A stretch of 64,000 nt of DNA from Bacillota bacterium (GTDB taxonomy: Bacteria; Bacillota; Bacilli; Paenibacillales; NBRC-103111). Below, one piece after another: positions 35,819 to 45,484 of this stretch (the first letter of the stretch is position 1; the number at the start of each line of letters is the position of its first letter). The notes under the pieces were generated by a model. It ran no database searches, was not told the DNA's origin, and was given only the letters and a program-made list of their open reading frames with translations. The position numbers and the translations under genes are program-made. The stretch is taken from assembly GCA_023388055.1 (NCBI GenBank), contig JAEWGW010000002.1:68009-132008 (forward strand). Direction: 5' to 3'.

Positions 35819-35830
35819 CCGGCGGATTTT
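35799..35830. terminator. Bidirectional terminator
   Basis: A-run, ACCGCC, loop, GGCGG, then ATTTTC. It serves the small zinc-finger gene and, with the T-run on the minus strand, the convergent response regulator gene. Confidence 0.65.
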
Positions 35831-35846
35831 CATTCATTTATTCAAT

Positions 35847-37007
35847 TTATGAAGATAAGAAGGTCTTGTCACTTCGTGAGGAAAACCACTTGTTATACCA
35901 CTCCACTATTTGCGCCTGCAATCCGATTCCTAATTCCAGACGGAACATCTCTTCGGTTTCCCGGTAATGCCGCATCACGGACGAAAGATCGCCCATACCA
36001 TGATAAGCCTGCAGCAGCAGGAAATGGGCTTCCTCGCAGTATGGCTGGCTCCGCAGGATTTTGGAGCCAGTCATAACTGCTTCCCTGCAGCGTTTAGCAG
36101 CTATCAGCAATTCCATTGCTTGCAGGGCATACAGAGTCCACATGTTGCGCAGCCGCTCATTTTCCTCCTCCGCCCAAGGATAGTCGTAATCGCCCAAATA
36201 ATCGCCCTCGTACTGCTCAACCAGATTCTTCAGTTGGTCCACCTGATCCTTACGGTCCGGAAGCTCCTGCCACTCTTTGAGCCGAAGCTGCCACTCTTCA
36301 CTCTCCAGACGGATTTGTTCCGCGGGAATCCGGTAACCTTCCTCCAGCCTGACATTTTCGACTGTGATGGGCACCCCGGCTTTTTTGAGCCCCTGCCGCA
36401 TCTGGTAAACCGCCGTATAGAGCTGTACCGCCGCTTTCTGGAGATCAATATCCGGCCATATCGCCTCGATCAGCTTATCACGGCTGACGGTTCTTCCCCG
36501 GTGGTGAACCAAGTACGCGAATAGCTCCTCGGCTTTGGCAGTCCGCCATTTGAAGGAGGATAACAAACCATTCGGACCGTCAAACCGCAATAGAGGGAAA
36601 CAACGGATCAATACGGACTTGGACGCAGTCCGATTCGTCCGTACACCCACAGCTCCATTCCTCAGCTTCTTCAGCGTCTTATCCAGCCGGCTGGTTTCCA
36701 CCGGCTTCAGCACATAGTCCACTGCATTGGCTTCAAAAGCAGCAAGGGCATATTCATCGTACGCCGTTACAAAAACAATGGAGGTGGTTTCGCATATTTC
36801 CTGCAGCTCATTGGCCATATCCAGACCATTCTTCTCCGGCATGCTGATATCCAGGAAGACCACATCCGGCTGCATGGACTGGGCAATACCCACCGCTTCG
36901 TCCGCAACTGTGCACAGTTCAATTTGCTCCCACTCCGCTATCTCCTGCAGCTTGCGCTTTAACCATTTGAGGGCGATCGGCTCATCATCCACTAACAGAG
37001 CACGCAT
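35847..37007 (-). CDS. Response regulator with receiver, winged helix and BTAD domains (SARP-like)
   Basis: A 386-residue transcription factor. The receiver (1-120) has the acidic pair Asp7-Asp8, phospho-acceptor Asp53 in FLDISMP and Lys101 in VLKPVE. An OmpR/SARP-type winged helix (about 137-232) is followed by a helical BTAD domain (about 245-375). This architecture is typical of Paenibacillus and related genera and is usually paired with hybrid kinases such as the one encoded nearby. GGAAGGGG precedes the ATG. It is divergent from the 1287-residue surface protein gene, which is therefore a candidate target. Confidence 0.9.
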   Translation of the reverse strand: MRALLVDDEPIALKWLKRKLQEIAEWEQIELCTVADEAVGIAQSMQPDVVFLDISMPEKNGLDMANELQEICETTSIVFVTAYDEYALAAFEANAVDYVLKPVETSRLDKTLKKLRNGAVGVRTNRTASKSVLIRCFPLLRFDGPNGLLSSFKWRTAKAEELFAYLVHHRGRTVSRDKLIEAIWPDIDLQKAAVQLYTAVYQMRQGLKKAGVPITVENVRLEEGYRIPAEQIRLESEEWQLRLKEWQELPDRKDQVDQLKNLVEQYEGDYLGDYDYPWAEEENERLRNMWTLYALQAMELLIAAKRCREAVMTGSKILRSQPYCEEAHFLLLQAYHGMGDLSSVMRHYRETEEMFRLELGIGLQAQIVEWYNKWFSSRSDKTFLSS

Positions 37008-37349
37008 ACCAACACCCCTTCCGCTATGTTAAATACTGGGAATATCTCTTATAAAGGATTAGCATATTTATTTTCTCATAAAATTCCTCATTCTTCCACT
37101 CCATAAATTCCCATTAACTCCAAAACCTATCGTTATAATTGATTTTTTTAATTCGAATTTTAAAATTCTCTATTTTAGATTTATTAACATTATTTATTTT
37201 TATTTCTATCTTATGGTGGTATTTTCGTTACAGTCCGCATAATCAGTATTAACGACCATTTTTCACAAAGAGCGGTTGCTACCCATTCCGGGTTCTCGGA
37301 ATCTGTAATAGGATGGTAGCATCTCACACCGAAGGGAGATTGTTAACAA
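37008..37349. other. AT-rich divergent intergenic region, 342 bp
   Basis: A strongly AT-rich stretch (notably 37060-37215) separates the response regulator gene from the start of the surface-protein locus. GTATTT followed 13 bases later by CATAATCA (37211-37237) loosely resembles a SigE promoter. CCGGGTTCTCGG near 37290 is a small imperfect palindrome. No gene was recognised. Confidence 0.4.
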
Positions 37350-40300
37350 ATGAATCACGAAGAAATGAAGGATGACGTTTTGGCTGAACCAACGATATTG
37401 CGGACAGCAATGCCATTAACTGTCTTCGACCCCAGCGTATCCAGTAGGTATTTATATGGATTGAGGAATTCCGGTTTTTATCTGAGCAGGAACCAAACTG
37501 CTAATGATGCGCCTGCTGAAGATAAAACATGGGGGCTGTATGTGGTAAGTAGTGATGCGCGAGAGCCTAAAACGATTAGCCAAACCTATCAATCTGCCAG
37601 CGGAACCTGGTTTCGACACACCGATGCTGATGGGAATTTTACGGATTGGGAAAAAACGCAAAGCGGCACAGCCATGCCCCTGATCACATTAACGGGTACG
37701 GTTGATCTGAATGATATTGTGGTCTCCGGTATCTATTTAGGCACCGAATCCGACCCAGCCCATTCTCCTGCCAATAACGGCGGTTGGTACTTGGAGGTTG
37801 AGGCCCAACCCTTTCAGAATACCACCCGTGTATTTCAGACGTTCACCAGTTTGTATTCCAAATGGTGGAGATCCAGCTTAAATGGTGGCAGCACATGGGG
37901 TGAATGGAGAAGTCTTAATGTCGAGCCGTCTGTACCTTTGACAACTCTGACGGGCTCTGCTGATCTCAATCAGCTTGTGAAAACAGGGTTGTATATTGGA
38001 CCGGGTACAGCCGGGATCCATGCTCCAAACTCTGATGCTGCCTGGAGTGTGGAGGTTACGGCTCAGACCATCTCCGGTCAAACCCATATTGTTCAAACCT
38101 ATCAATCCGAATCCGGTAATTATTGGCGCTCCAGCAGCAATGGAGGCAGTACCTGGAGCGAGTGGCACAGTGTAACGGATGTTCCTGCTATGCCCCTTAA
38201 GAAGACGGAAACCAATGATTTGGACCAAATCATCAAATCTGGATTCTATGTAAGTGATGGAACTGCAGCATACCCTGTGCCTTACTCCGCTGATGCTTGG
38301 GTTGTGATGGTCGTAGCTGCTCCCTATGGCAATGAAAGCTATGTGATGCAGACCTTCTATACGGACAATGACATATGGTGGCGAAGAAGCCAAAATAATG
38401 GTTCTACCTGGAGTGACTGGACCAGTTTGGTCGATGAACCCTCCATGCCACTCACTACGTTAACCGGAACGGTCGATCTGAACCAAATCCATACCACTGG
38501 CATATATATTGGACCAGGTACAGCCGGGACCCATGCTCCAGACTCTGATACTGCCTGGAGTGTGGAGGTTCTGGCTCAGACCATCTCCGGTCAAGTCCAT
38601 ATTGTTCAAACTTATCAGTCCGAATCCGGTAATTATTGGCGCTCCAGCAGCAATGGAGGCAGTACCTGGAGCGAGTGGCACAGTGTAACGGATGTTCCTG
38701 CTATGCCCCTTAAGAAGACAGAAACCCATGATTTGGACATTATTAACAAGTCTGGGTTCTATGTAAGCGATGGAACTGCGGCAACCCATGCCCCTAACTC
38801 CAATACTGCTTGGGTTGTGATGGTCGTAGCTGCTCCCTACGACAACGAGAGCTTTGTGATGCAGACCTTCTACACGGACAATGGCACATGGTGGCGGAGA
38901 AGCCAAAATAATAGTTCTACCTGGGGTGACTGGACCAGTTTGGTCGATGAACCCTCCATGCCACTCACTACGTTAACCGGCACGGTTGATCTGAACAATA
39001 TCGTGGCCACCGGTATCTATTTGGGTGCCGAATCCGACCCAGCCCATTCTCCCGCCAATAACGGCGGCTGGTACTTGGAGGTTGAGGCCCAACCTTATGG
39101 GAATACCACCCGTGTATTTCAGACGTATACCAGTCTATATTCCAAATGGTGGAGATCCAGCTTAAATGGTGGCAGCACATGGACTGATTGGAGAAGATTA
39201 GATTCTGATTCGGGCATGCCTCTCACTACGTTAACCGGAACAGTTGATCTGAACGCCATTCATAATACGGGAGAATATATAAATAATACGGACTTAGCCA
39301 GCAATTTGCCGATGGGAGTCGATAACTGGTCGTCTTTGGAGGTAATTCAAAAACCTTATGGTCCGACCATTACTCAGATCTTAACAGAAACCGACTCCAG
39401 CAGCTTTAACAATCCATTAACCAAATGGTCCAGATACAGTAAAGATGGAGGGAATACATGGGCCGATTGGAAGGACTGGTCCCTGGATAAATACCCCATG
39501 CCCTTATGGCGTTGGGAAGAGGTATTCGGAGAGAGTACAGATTTGGATCAAGGCACACTAAGCGGTTTTTATGTGGGGCCCAACAAACCGGCTGAGCATG
39601 GACCACCTAGTGAAAGCGCGTCATGGAGACTGATGGTTGTAGGCAACAGCATTGATGGCGCTCCTTCTTCAGAGGGATTCTTGATTCAAACCTTCTTTGC
39701 TCCTGATGGTGTTTGGTACCGTTCAAATGAACATACGAATTGGAGCGATTGGGTTAGCTTAATTCCTGAACCGCCTACACCTGCTGAACCTGCTATGCCG
39801 CTTACTACCTTGACCGGCTCTGCCGATCTGAACCAGCTCCGTACCACTGGGGTGTATATCGGACCTGGTACACAAGGGGCCCATGCTCCGGACTCCGATG
39901 CCGCTTGGAGTGTGGAGGTTCTCGCCCAATCCATCTCCGGTCAAATCCACATTGTCCAAACCTATCACTCCGAATCCGGCAATTATTGGCGCTCCAGCAG
40001 CAATGGAGGCAGCACCTGGAGTGACTGGTACAGTGTAACGAATGTTCCCGCTATGCCCTTGAAGAAAACTGAAACCCACGACATGAATCTGATCACCAAA
40101 GCCGGATTCTATGTGGGCGATGGGACGGGTGCAACCCATGCGCCTAATACCAATGGCGCCTGGGTTGTAATGGTCGTCGCCGCTCCTTATGGTAATGAAA
40201 GCTATGTCATGCAAACCTTCTACACAGATCATGGCATTTGGTGGCGAAGAAGCCAAGATAACGGATCTACCTGGTCGGACTGGGCCAGCTTGGTGGATGT

Positions 40301-41213
40301 TCCGAGCATGCCCTTGTTAGAGGCTGAATCTACCTACCTTGATGGCTATACCGAATCCGGGATTTATTATGCCATTAACAAGATTACATCAGTTCTATCC
40401 AATGGCTATTGGGTTCTTATGGTCGTGAATGCCGGAAGTTATATAACACAAACCTTCTATACAAGTGATAACATCTTGTTTAGATCGAAAATCAACAGTA
40501 CGTGGTCTGACTGGAACAATATTTCGGACCCTCGCATGACCTTGATGTTCGACCAAGTGGGAGATGTAAACCGTCTGACGGGATCCGGTTTTTACTTGGG
40601 CAACGGAAAACAAACAGGATTTGGTATTCCCTCTAACAATGGTTACTGGGCTGTAATGGTTTTACAGCCAAATCCAAATCATGTCATACAGACCTTTTAT
40701 ACGGAAAATGGTATATATTGGAGGTCTGGTAATGGTGATATTTCCGGTTGGGGTAAATGGACTCAATTGTTGGGTGAACCTTATAACACGTTAAAAGCCT
40801 ATGGCTCCATCTACCTGTTAGGGGATGCGGTGATCGAGAAAAACGATTTTATTCCCTTTACAGCTACCGGACCTGCTAGTGATCTTCAGCTTGACATTCA
40901 AACCGGAGAGGTCATAGTGAACCAGGCCGGCGCGTATTCTGTTTCCCTCTCGCTTCATCTAAATAACAACCAGTCTGCCTCCTTTGCTATCTCCATTGAC
41001 AGTGAAGTGCCTGAGCATCATTCGGCCTTGCATTATGAGCCGGCTAATTCCACCTATACCGGTATACAACCGGCGCATATCACCGGTATCATCCAGTGCG
41101 AAGCTGGACAACGGATTGGAGTCAAAAATCTTTCTACCCATTCTGTCACGCTCCGGCATGCGGTCAACGGAAGAAAGTGCAAGCACGAGCTCACCATTAC
41201 GAAACTCGACTGA
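37350..41213 (+). CDS. Giant surface protein: thirteen pyocin-knob-like repeats and a C1q/TNF-like C-terminal domain
   Basis: A 1287-residue protein. After about 25 residues come thirteen repeats of 75-95 residues, each starting with a variant of MPL and following GxYxG, then W-x-V-x-V, QT(Y/F), WWRSS and TWSxW. This is the pyocin-knob pattern found in phage tail fibres. The last 145 residues are a beta-rich domain resembling the C1q/TNF-like tails of BclA-type exosporium proteins. Repeats fall into subtypes, and an adjacent pair (the TLTG and KKTE types) occurs three times, showing internal duplication. There is no signal peptide or wall anchor. AAGGGAG precedes the ATG. It is the first gene of the surface locus. 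Confidence 0.85.
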   Translation: MNHEEMKDDVLAEPTILRTAMPLTVFDPSVSSRYLYGLRNSGFYLSRNQTANDAPAEDKTWGLYVVSSDAREPKTISQTYQSASGTWFRHTDADGNFTDWEKTQSGTAMPLITLTGTVDLNDIVVSGIYLGTESDPAHSPANNGGWYLEVEAQPFQNTTRVFQTFTSLYSKWWRSSLNGGSTWGEWRSLNVEPSVPLTTLTGSADLNQLVKTGLYIGPGTAGIHAPNSDAAWSVEVTAQTISGQTHIVQTYQSESGNYWRSSSNGGSTWSEWHSVTDVPAMPLKKTETNDLDQIIKSGFYVSDGTAAYPVPYSADAWVVMVVAAPYGNESYVMQTFYTDNDIWWRRSQNNGSTWSDWTSLVDEPSMPLTTLTGTVDLNQIHTTGIYIGPGTAGTHAPDSDTAWSVEVLAQTISGQVHIVQTYQSESGNYWRSSSNGGSTWSEWHSVTDVPAMPLKKTETHDLDIINKSGFYVSDGTAATHAPNSNTAWVVMVVAAPYDNESFVMQTFYTDNGTWWRRSQNNSSTWGDWTSLVDEPSMPLTTLTGTVDLNNIVATGIYLGAESDPAHSPANNGGWYLEVEAQPYGNTTRVFQTYTSLYSKWWRSSLNGGSTWTDWRRLDSDSGMPLTTLTGTVDLNAIHNTGEYINNTDLASNLPMGVDNWSSLEVIQKPYGPTITQILTETDSSSFNNPLTKWSRYSKDGGNTWADWKDWSLDKYPMPLWRWEEVFGESTDLDQGTLSGFYVGPNKPAEHGPPSESASWRLMVVGNSIDGAPSSEGFLIQTFFAPDGVWYRSNEHTNWSDWVSLIPEPPTPAEPAMPLTTLTGSADLNQLRTTGVYIGPGTQGAHAPDSDAAWSVEVLAQSISGQIHIVQTYHSESGNYWRSSSNGGSTWSDWYSVTNVPAMPLKKTETHDMNLITKAGFYVGDGTGATHAPNTNGAWVVMVVAAPYGNESYVMQTFYTDHGIWWRRSQDNGSTWSDWASLVDVPSMPLLEAESTYLDGYTESGIYYAINKITSVLSNGYWVLMVVNAGSYITQTFYTSDNILFRSKINSTWSDWNNISDPRMTLMFDQVGDVNRLTGSGFYLGNGKQTGFGIPSNNGYWAVMVLQPNPNHVIQTFYTENGIYWRSGNGDISGWGKWTQLLGEPYNTLKAYGSIYLLGDAVIEKNDFIPFTATGPASDLQLDIQTGEVIVNQAGAYSVSLSLHLNNNQSASFAISIDSEVPEHHSALHYEPANSTYTGIQPAHITGIIQCEAGQRIGVKNLSTHSVTLRHAVNGRKCKHELTITKLD

Positions 41214-41250
41214 GTGTAATCCAAAATGAATAAAGGAGTGATGATTCGCT

Positions 41251-42774
41251 ATGTCCCATATAGATTTTTTTCAAACCAAAAATATTATTACTTTATATCC
41301 GGATTGGACCACCATTCTTACAGCCCCCTTCATAAGTACAAAGCAGGACCAGGCTGTAAAAATAGATGCTTATTTATTGAATCAAATCCAGGTTAATAGT
41401 CAATTAGAGATCGGAGCAGCCATTCAATACCGTCTCTTGCGCAATGGTGTATCCGTTTATGAAAGTGAGTCTGTTCGGTATTATTTTCTTTCGTACCTTT
41501 ACAACACCAATCAGCGTCCGGCTACACTCGTTTATGTGGATCAACCCGCAAGCGGGGCCTATACGTATGAACTACAGGCCAGGGTGACAGATTCTCAATT
41601 CCTTACAGATTTCTCACTTTATATAAAGGAAGCCAATATGTCTGTCCTGGTAGTAGACAATACTACTCCCTCTGCCCTTCCTGTATATGTTGCTTATGAG
41701 GACCAAAGCGGAAACGGGTATGTAGCAGCGGTAAACTCTCAGACCGATCACGTCGACCACACCATTGCAGTAGGCAAACAGCCTGGGTCCATATGCATCT
41801 CCCCGGATGGCTCCAGCGTCTATGTGGTCAACGAAGGAGACAACACCGTTTCAATCATTGATACCAGTTCGAATTCTGTTTCCGCCACCGTGAATGTCGG
41901 AAGCAAACCCAAGGCTGTTATGGTGACACCTGATAATACCAAGGCGTATGTGGCCAATTATGATGGCAAAACCGTCTCCATTATCAATACCACTACCAAG
42001 ACTGTAAGCAATGTGGTTGCAATCGGAGCCGGCAATCCCTTCGCACTGACTGCAAGCCCGAACAGCTGGTATGTGTATGCCGCGTGCCGGGTAGGGGATG
42101 CGAATGATTATGTCGCGGCAATAGCAGTGGATTCCGGTGAAGTCCATGAGTTTGCACAAGGCGGCTGGGATTTGTCCTTCGATATAGACCACAACCCTTT
42201 GGTGGTTTCACCTGATGGCCACACCGTTGCTGTATTAGGCCAAAAAAATCATTTGAGAAGAATCAATGGACCTGATGATATTGGTCCCGGCAACACCGTG
42301 TCCTGGCTGAACCAAACGGTTTCCGGCGTCTATCTGAACAACGGCACATTTTTTGCCACTAAGTCCTTTACGGAGAGTGTTATCAAGGTTGCCCGCAATC
42401 TGTCCATCGATGGGAGTGGCAATGTAACGGCAGATCAGCAGCCCGATATTCCCATCGTTTCAGGACAGAATAAAATACGCATATCACCGGATCAAACCCG
42501 GGTTTGTGTGACCATCACGGCTCATGATGATGTATTCGCCAGAATCATTGTTATTTCTGTTGATCCTCAAACACAAGCAATCTCAACGAAGGAATTAGAA
42601 ATTCCCGTGGCAAATGATCTTGCGATTACCTATGACGGCAATAAGGCATATGTGATTGAAATCGAATATATCCATCCCGTCAATATCGTTACGATGACGG
42701 ACTCCGAATCTATTCATTTTGGCAATGCGTCCAAAGTAAAAGGTATCGTAGGCGCTTACCGGAGCCAATCTTAA
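41251..42774 (+). CDS. YVTN beta-propeller protein with N-terminal beta-domain
   Basis: A 507-residue protein. Residues 1-135 form a beta-rich domain with IQYRLLRNG and AYTYELQARV, shared with the paralogues in this locus. Then follow YVTN-type propeller blades (about 143-500) with repeats such as SPDGSSVYVVN and TPDNTKAYVANYDGKTV. There is no signal peptide or collagen stretch. AAAGGAGTG lies about ten bases before the ATG. It begins 38 bases after the knob-repeat gene and is followed by three more paralogues at short spacing, so all are likely one transcript. Confidence 0.85.
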   Translation: MSHIDFFQTKNIITLYPDWTTILTAPFISTKQDQAVKIDAYLLNQIQVNSQLEIGAAIQYRLLRNGVSVYESESVRYYFLSYLYNTNQRPATLVYVDQPASGAYTYELQARVTDSQFLTDFSLYIKEANMSVLVVDNTTPSALPVYVAYEDQSGNGYVAAVNSQTDHVDHTIAVGKQPGSICISPDGSSVYVVNEGDNTVSIIDTSSNSVSATVNVGSKPKAVMVTPDNTKAYVANYDGKTVSIINTTTKTVSNVVAIGAGNPFALTASPNSWYVYAACRVGDANDYVAAIAVDSGEVHEFAQGGWDLSFDIDHNPLVVSPDGHTVAVLGQKNHLRRINGPDDIGPGNTVSWLNQTVSGVYLNNGTFFATKSFTESVIKVARNLSIDGSGNVTADQQPDIPIVSGQNKIRISPDQTRVCVTITAHDDVFARIIVISVDPQTQAISTKELEIPVANDLAITYDGNKAYVIEIEYIHPVNIVTMTDSESIHFGNASKVKGIVGAYRSQS

Positions 42775-42793
42775 TTCCAGGGAGTGATAAGCA

Positions 42794-43879
42794 GTGCCCG
42801 ATCAAGCTGGTTCCGCTTACGTCACTTATATTTCCGCAACAGATGGCAAGGGATATGTGGCCGTTATCAACCCAGACACCAAAATAGTGGTTGACACCAT
42901 TGCTGTTGGCCAAAATCCGGGGGCTATCGCCCGGTCGCCTGACGGAGACAGACTGTATGTAGCTAACCAGCATGATAACACTGTATCTGTCATCGATGTT
43001 TCTTCCGTTCGGGTAACCGCTACCCTTCCGGTAGGAGCAAATCCGGCGGCCATATTGGTCACTTCTGACAACAAACAGACCTATGTAGCCAATTACGATG
43101 CAAAGTCCGTTACAGTCATAGACAATGCCGCCCTTCAGGTTATGAACACCCTTACCCTGCAAGGAAAGCCCTTTTCATTAACTGTCGACCCCAAAAGCTG
43201 GTTTGTTTTGGCCGCCTGCAAGGGGAGCTCCTCTGAACTGGATTCCTATGCGGTTATCGACACCATTAAACACACCGTTCGAACCGAAGCGATCCTTTGG
43301 CACTCGCGGGAGCCGCAGCATAATCCCATTGCTATAACGCGGAACGGGGATTGGGTATCCGTTTTCGGTACGGACCGCATCGTTGTGTTCAAAATAGGAG
43401 GCCCCAGCAGCTTTGGATACCACACAACATGGCATGTGGGCGGCGGTATGGCCGCGGTAAGCACCGATGCCGGCCGATGGCAGGATTTTTTCTGCGCCAT
43501 CCAAGGCCCCCCCTCTACAAGGATGATTCTTGCCGGTATCTCCACCGGCATGGACGGTCCTTTTTATATAAACAGTTATGAGGGTCAATCGGATATTGCA
43601 GTATCCACTGACAGCCAGAAAATATGTGTCATCATTAAGGGGGAAAACGACACATTTTCCGGGCTGCAGATTATGGAGCCTTTCAACAGCAATACCTCTC
43701 ATTTTGTAAGTCTGCCCGCTGCCAACCGGGTGGTCATTACTGCCGACAGCCTAACAGCCTTTGTAAGTGAAGACCAATGTGTGTCTCCAATGGACCTGAT
43801 TAATTACACCAAGGCTGAAGCAATTCCAATTGGCGGAAGGGTGAACAACCTTATTGCCAGCTATACAACCCAATCCTAA
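42794..43879 (+). CDS. YVTN beta-propeller protein, propeller-only paralogue
   Basis: A 361-residue paralogue made almost entirely of the propeller: the first blade starts at residue 8 (YVTYISATDGKGYVAVINPD). It lacks the N-terminal beta-domain of its neighbours. The C-terminal signature DTFSGLQIMEPFN and the final blade ending in a YTTQS-like tail are kept. It starts at a GTG after GGGAGTG. Loss of the N-terminal domain may be ancestral or secondary; no remnant was seen in the 19-base gap upstream. Confidence 0.82.
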   Translation: MPDQAGSAYVTYISATDGKGYVAVINPDTKIVVDTIAVGQNPGAIARSPDGDRLYVANQHDNTVSVIDVSSVRVTATLPVGANPAAILVTSDNKQTYVANYDAKSVTVIDNAALQVMNTLTLQGKPFSLTVDPKSWFVLAACKGSSSELDSYAVIDTIKHTVRTEAILWHSREPQHNPIAITRNGDWVSVFGTDRIVVFKIGGPSSFGYHTTWHVGGGMAAVSTDAGRWQDFFCAIQGPPSTRMILAGISTGMDGPFYINSYEGQSDIAVSTDSQKICVIIKGENDTFSGLQIMEPFNSNTSHFVSLPAANRVVITADSLTAFVSEDQCVSPMDLINYTKAEAIPIGGRVNNLIASYTTQS

Positions 43880-43893
43880 GGAGGATAAAACAA

Positions 43894-45453
43894 ATGAGTC
43901 TCGATTCCGCCAGTCCATGCCCCTGTAACAGCTTCCGTTACCAAACCCTGGCTTCACCTGTAAACCTGGCTTTAGGCGATCCGGGAGACTGGATGCATAT
44001 CGTTACCGTACCCTTTAATATCCTTACAGAGGAACAGATTGCGAAGATCGAGGTGAATATGCAGGTCCTTTGGGACAGTATTGATCAAGCATATAGTGAG
44101 TTAGACATTGAGTACCGCCTTCTGCGCAACGGCAGACAAATCACCATCGATGATACCATATTCGCCTATGATGTAGATGAACATGCCATTCACCAGGAGA
44201 CACTCAGCTTCTTCTATGTGGACTCCCCCGGCAAGGGTGCTTTCACCTACACGCTGCAAGCAAGGATCTCCAGCTATCTTCATGTAGAAGGACCGCTGAA
44301 AATCAATAAAGCCGACATGACTGTTAATATTTTCAACAGTGTGGCCACCTCCAGCAACCTCTATGTCACCTATACCTCCGCTGAGGATAGCAAGGGTTAT
44401 GTAGCAGTAGTCAATCCCCAGACCAAGCAGGTTGTGGGAAACATTCCGGTGGGAATGGATCCGAGGGCGATTGCCAAATCCCCTGACGGGGCCACGGTCT
44501 ATGTGGTCAATCATGGGGATGAAACCTTGTCTGTCATTGATGTCTCCACCAGCCAGGTGACCGACACTCTGAGCCTGGGAAGCAATCCCGTTGCCATCGT
44601 GGTGACTCCCGACAACAGAGAGACTTATGTAGCCAACTACGACTCCAAGACCATTACAGTGATTGACAACAGCAGCCATGCACTTACCACGATTGATTTC
44701 TATGGAAATCCGTTTTCGCTGACCGTTGACGCCAAGAGCTGGTTTGTGATTGTTGCCTGCAAGGGCGGGGCCTCCTCTTCAGACACTTATTTAGCAATTA
44801 ATACAACCCATCATACCGTACAATCCGGTACGATCAACTGGAGCTCTGACGAGCATAACCCCATCGCCATGACAACCGATGGGAAGTGGGTGGCATTGTT
44901 TGGCGCGGATAATATTGTTGTGTGGAATATCTCCGGTCCGAATAGTCTCAGTTATCATTATACCTGGGGTGTTGGGGGCAGTATGGCTGCAGTGGGCACA
45001 GATTCCGGGCAATGGCATGATGTGTTCTATGCGATCCAGGGAGGATCTTCTACCCAGGTTATGCGCGCCGGTATTTCCAGCGGCTTTGCCGGCCCTTATT
45101 TTACGAGCAGCTACAAAGGCCAGAATGATATCGCGGTTTCGCCGGACTACCAAAAAGTATGTGTCATTATCGAAGCCAGCGATGACCAGTTTGCCGGACT
45201 GCAAATTATCGAGCCGTTTAATGATCAACATTCCAGCTTTGTCAGAATGCCAGTGGCCCATCAGGTGGTGATTACTCCGGATAGCCTTCAGGCCTACATC
45301 ACCGAAGAGCAGTATGTGACTCCGGTGGATCTGGTCACGTACACGAAGGGTGAGGCTATTTTCATTGCAGGCAAGGTGTACGGGATGGCGCTCAGCTATG
45401 TGACCCAAAGTAAATTGAGACCCAAAACACAAGTTCTTGAAGAAGAAGATTGA
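43894..45453 (+). CDS. YVTN beta-propeller protein with N-terminal beta-domain
   Basis: A 519-residue paralogue. After a short Cys-containing start (CPCNS) comes the beta-domain (about 15-150, with IEYRLLRNG and FFYVDSP, AFTYTLQARI), followed by the propeller (about 155-500) with SPDGATVYVVN and TPDNRETYVANYDSKTI. The acidic C-terminal tail is KTQVLEEED-like. AAGGAGG precedes the ATG, 14 bases after the previous stop, so cotranslation is likely. It is most similar to the preceding paralogue in its propeller. Confidence 0.85.
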   Translation: MSLDSASPCPCNSFRYQTLASPVNLALGDPGDWMHIVTVPFNILTEEQIAKIEVNMQVLWDSIDQAYSELDIEYRLLRNGRQITIDDTIFAYDVDEHAIHQETLSFFYVDSPGKGAFTYTLQARISSYLHVEGPLKINKADMTVNIFNSVATSSNLYVTYTSAEDSKGYVAVVNPQTKQVVGNIPVGMDPRAIAKSPDGATVYVVNHGDETLSVIDVSTSQVTDTLSLGSNPVAIVVTPDNRETYVANYDSKTITVIDNSSHALTTIDFYGNPFSLTVDAKSWFVIVACKGGASSSDTYLAINTTHHTVQSGTINWSSDEHNPIAMTTDGKWVALFGADNIVVWNISGPNSLSYHYTWGVGGSMAAVGTDSGQWHDVFYAIQGGSSTQVMRAGISSGFAGPYFTSSYKGQNDIAVSPDYQKVCVIIEASDDQFAGLQIIEPFNDQHSSFVRMPVAHQVVITPDSLQAYITEEQYVTPVDLVTYTKGEAIFIAGKVYGMALSYVTQSKLRPKTQVLEEED

Positions 45454-45484
45454 CAGTCATTTAACTTATCAGGAGGTTCAATAA

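Noticed and set aside
37350..41213. Prophage tail-fibre origin of the knob-repeat protein
   Set aside because: No phage structural, lysis or integrase genes are nearby, and neighbours are propeller and collagen-like proteins.
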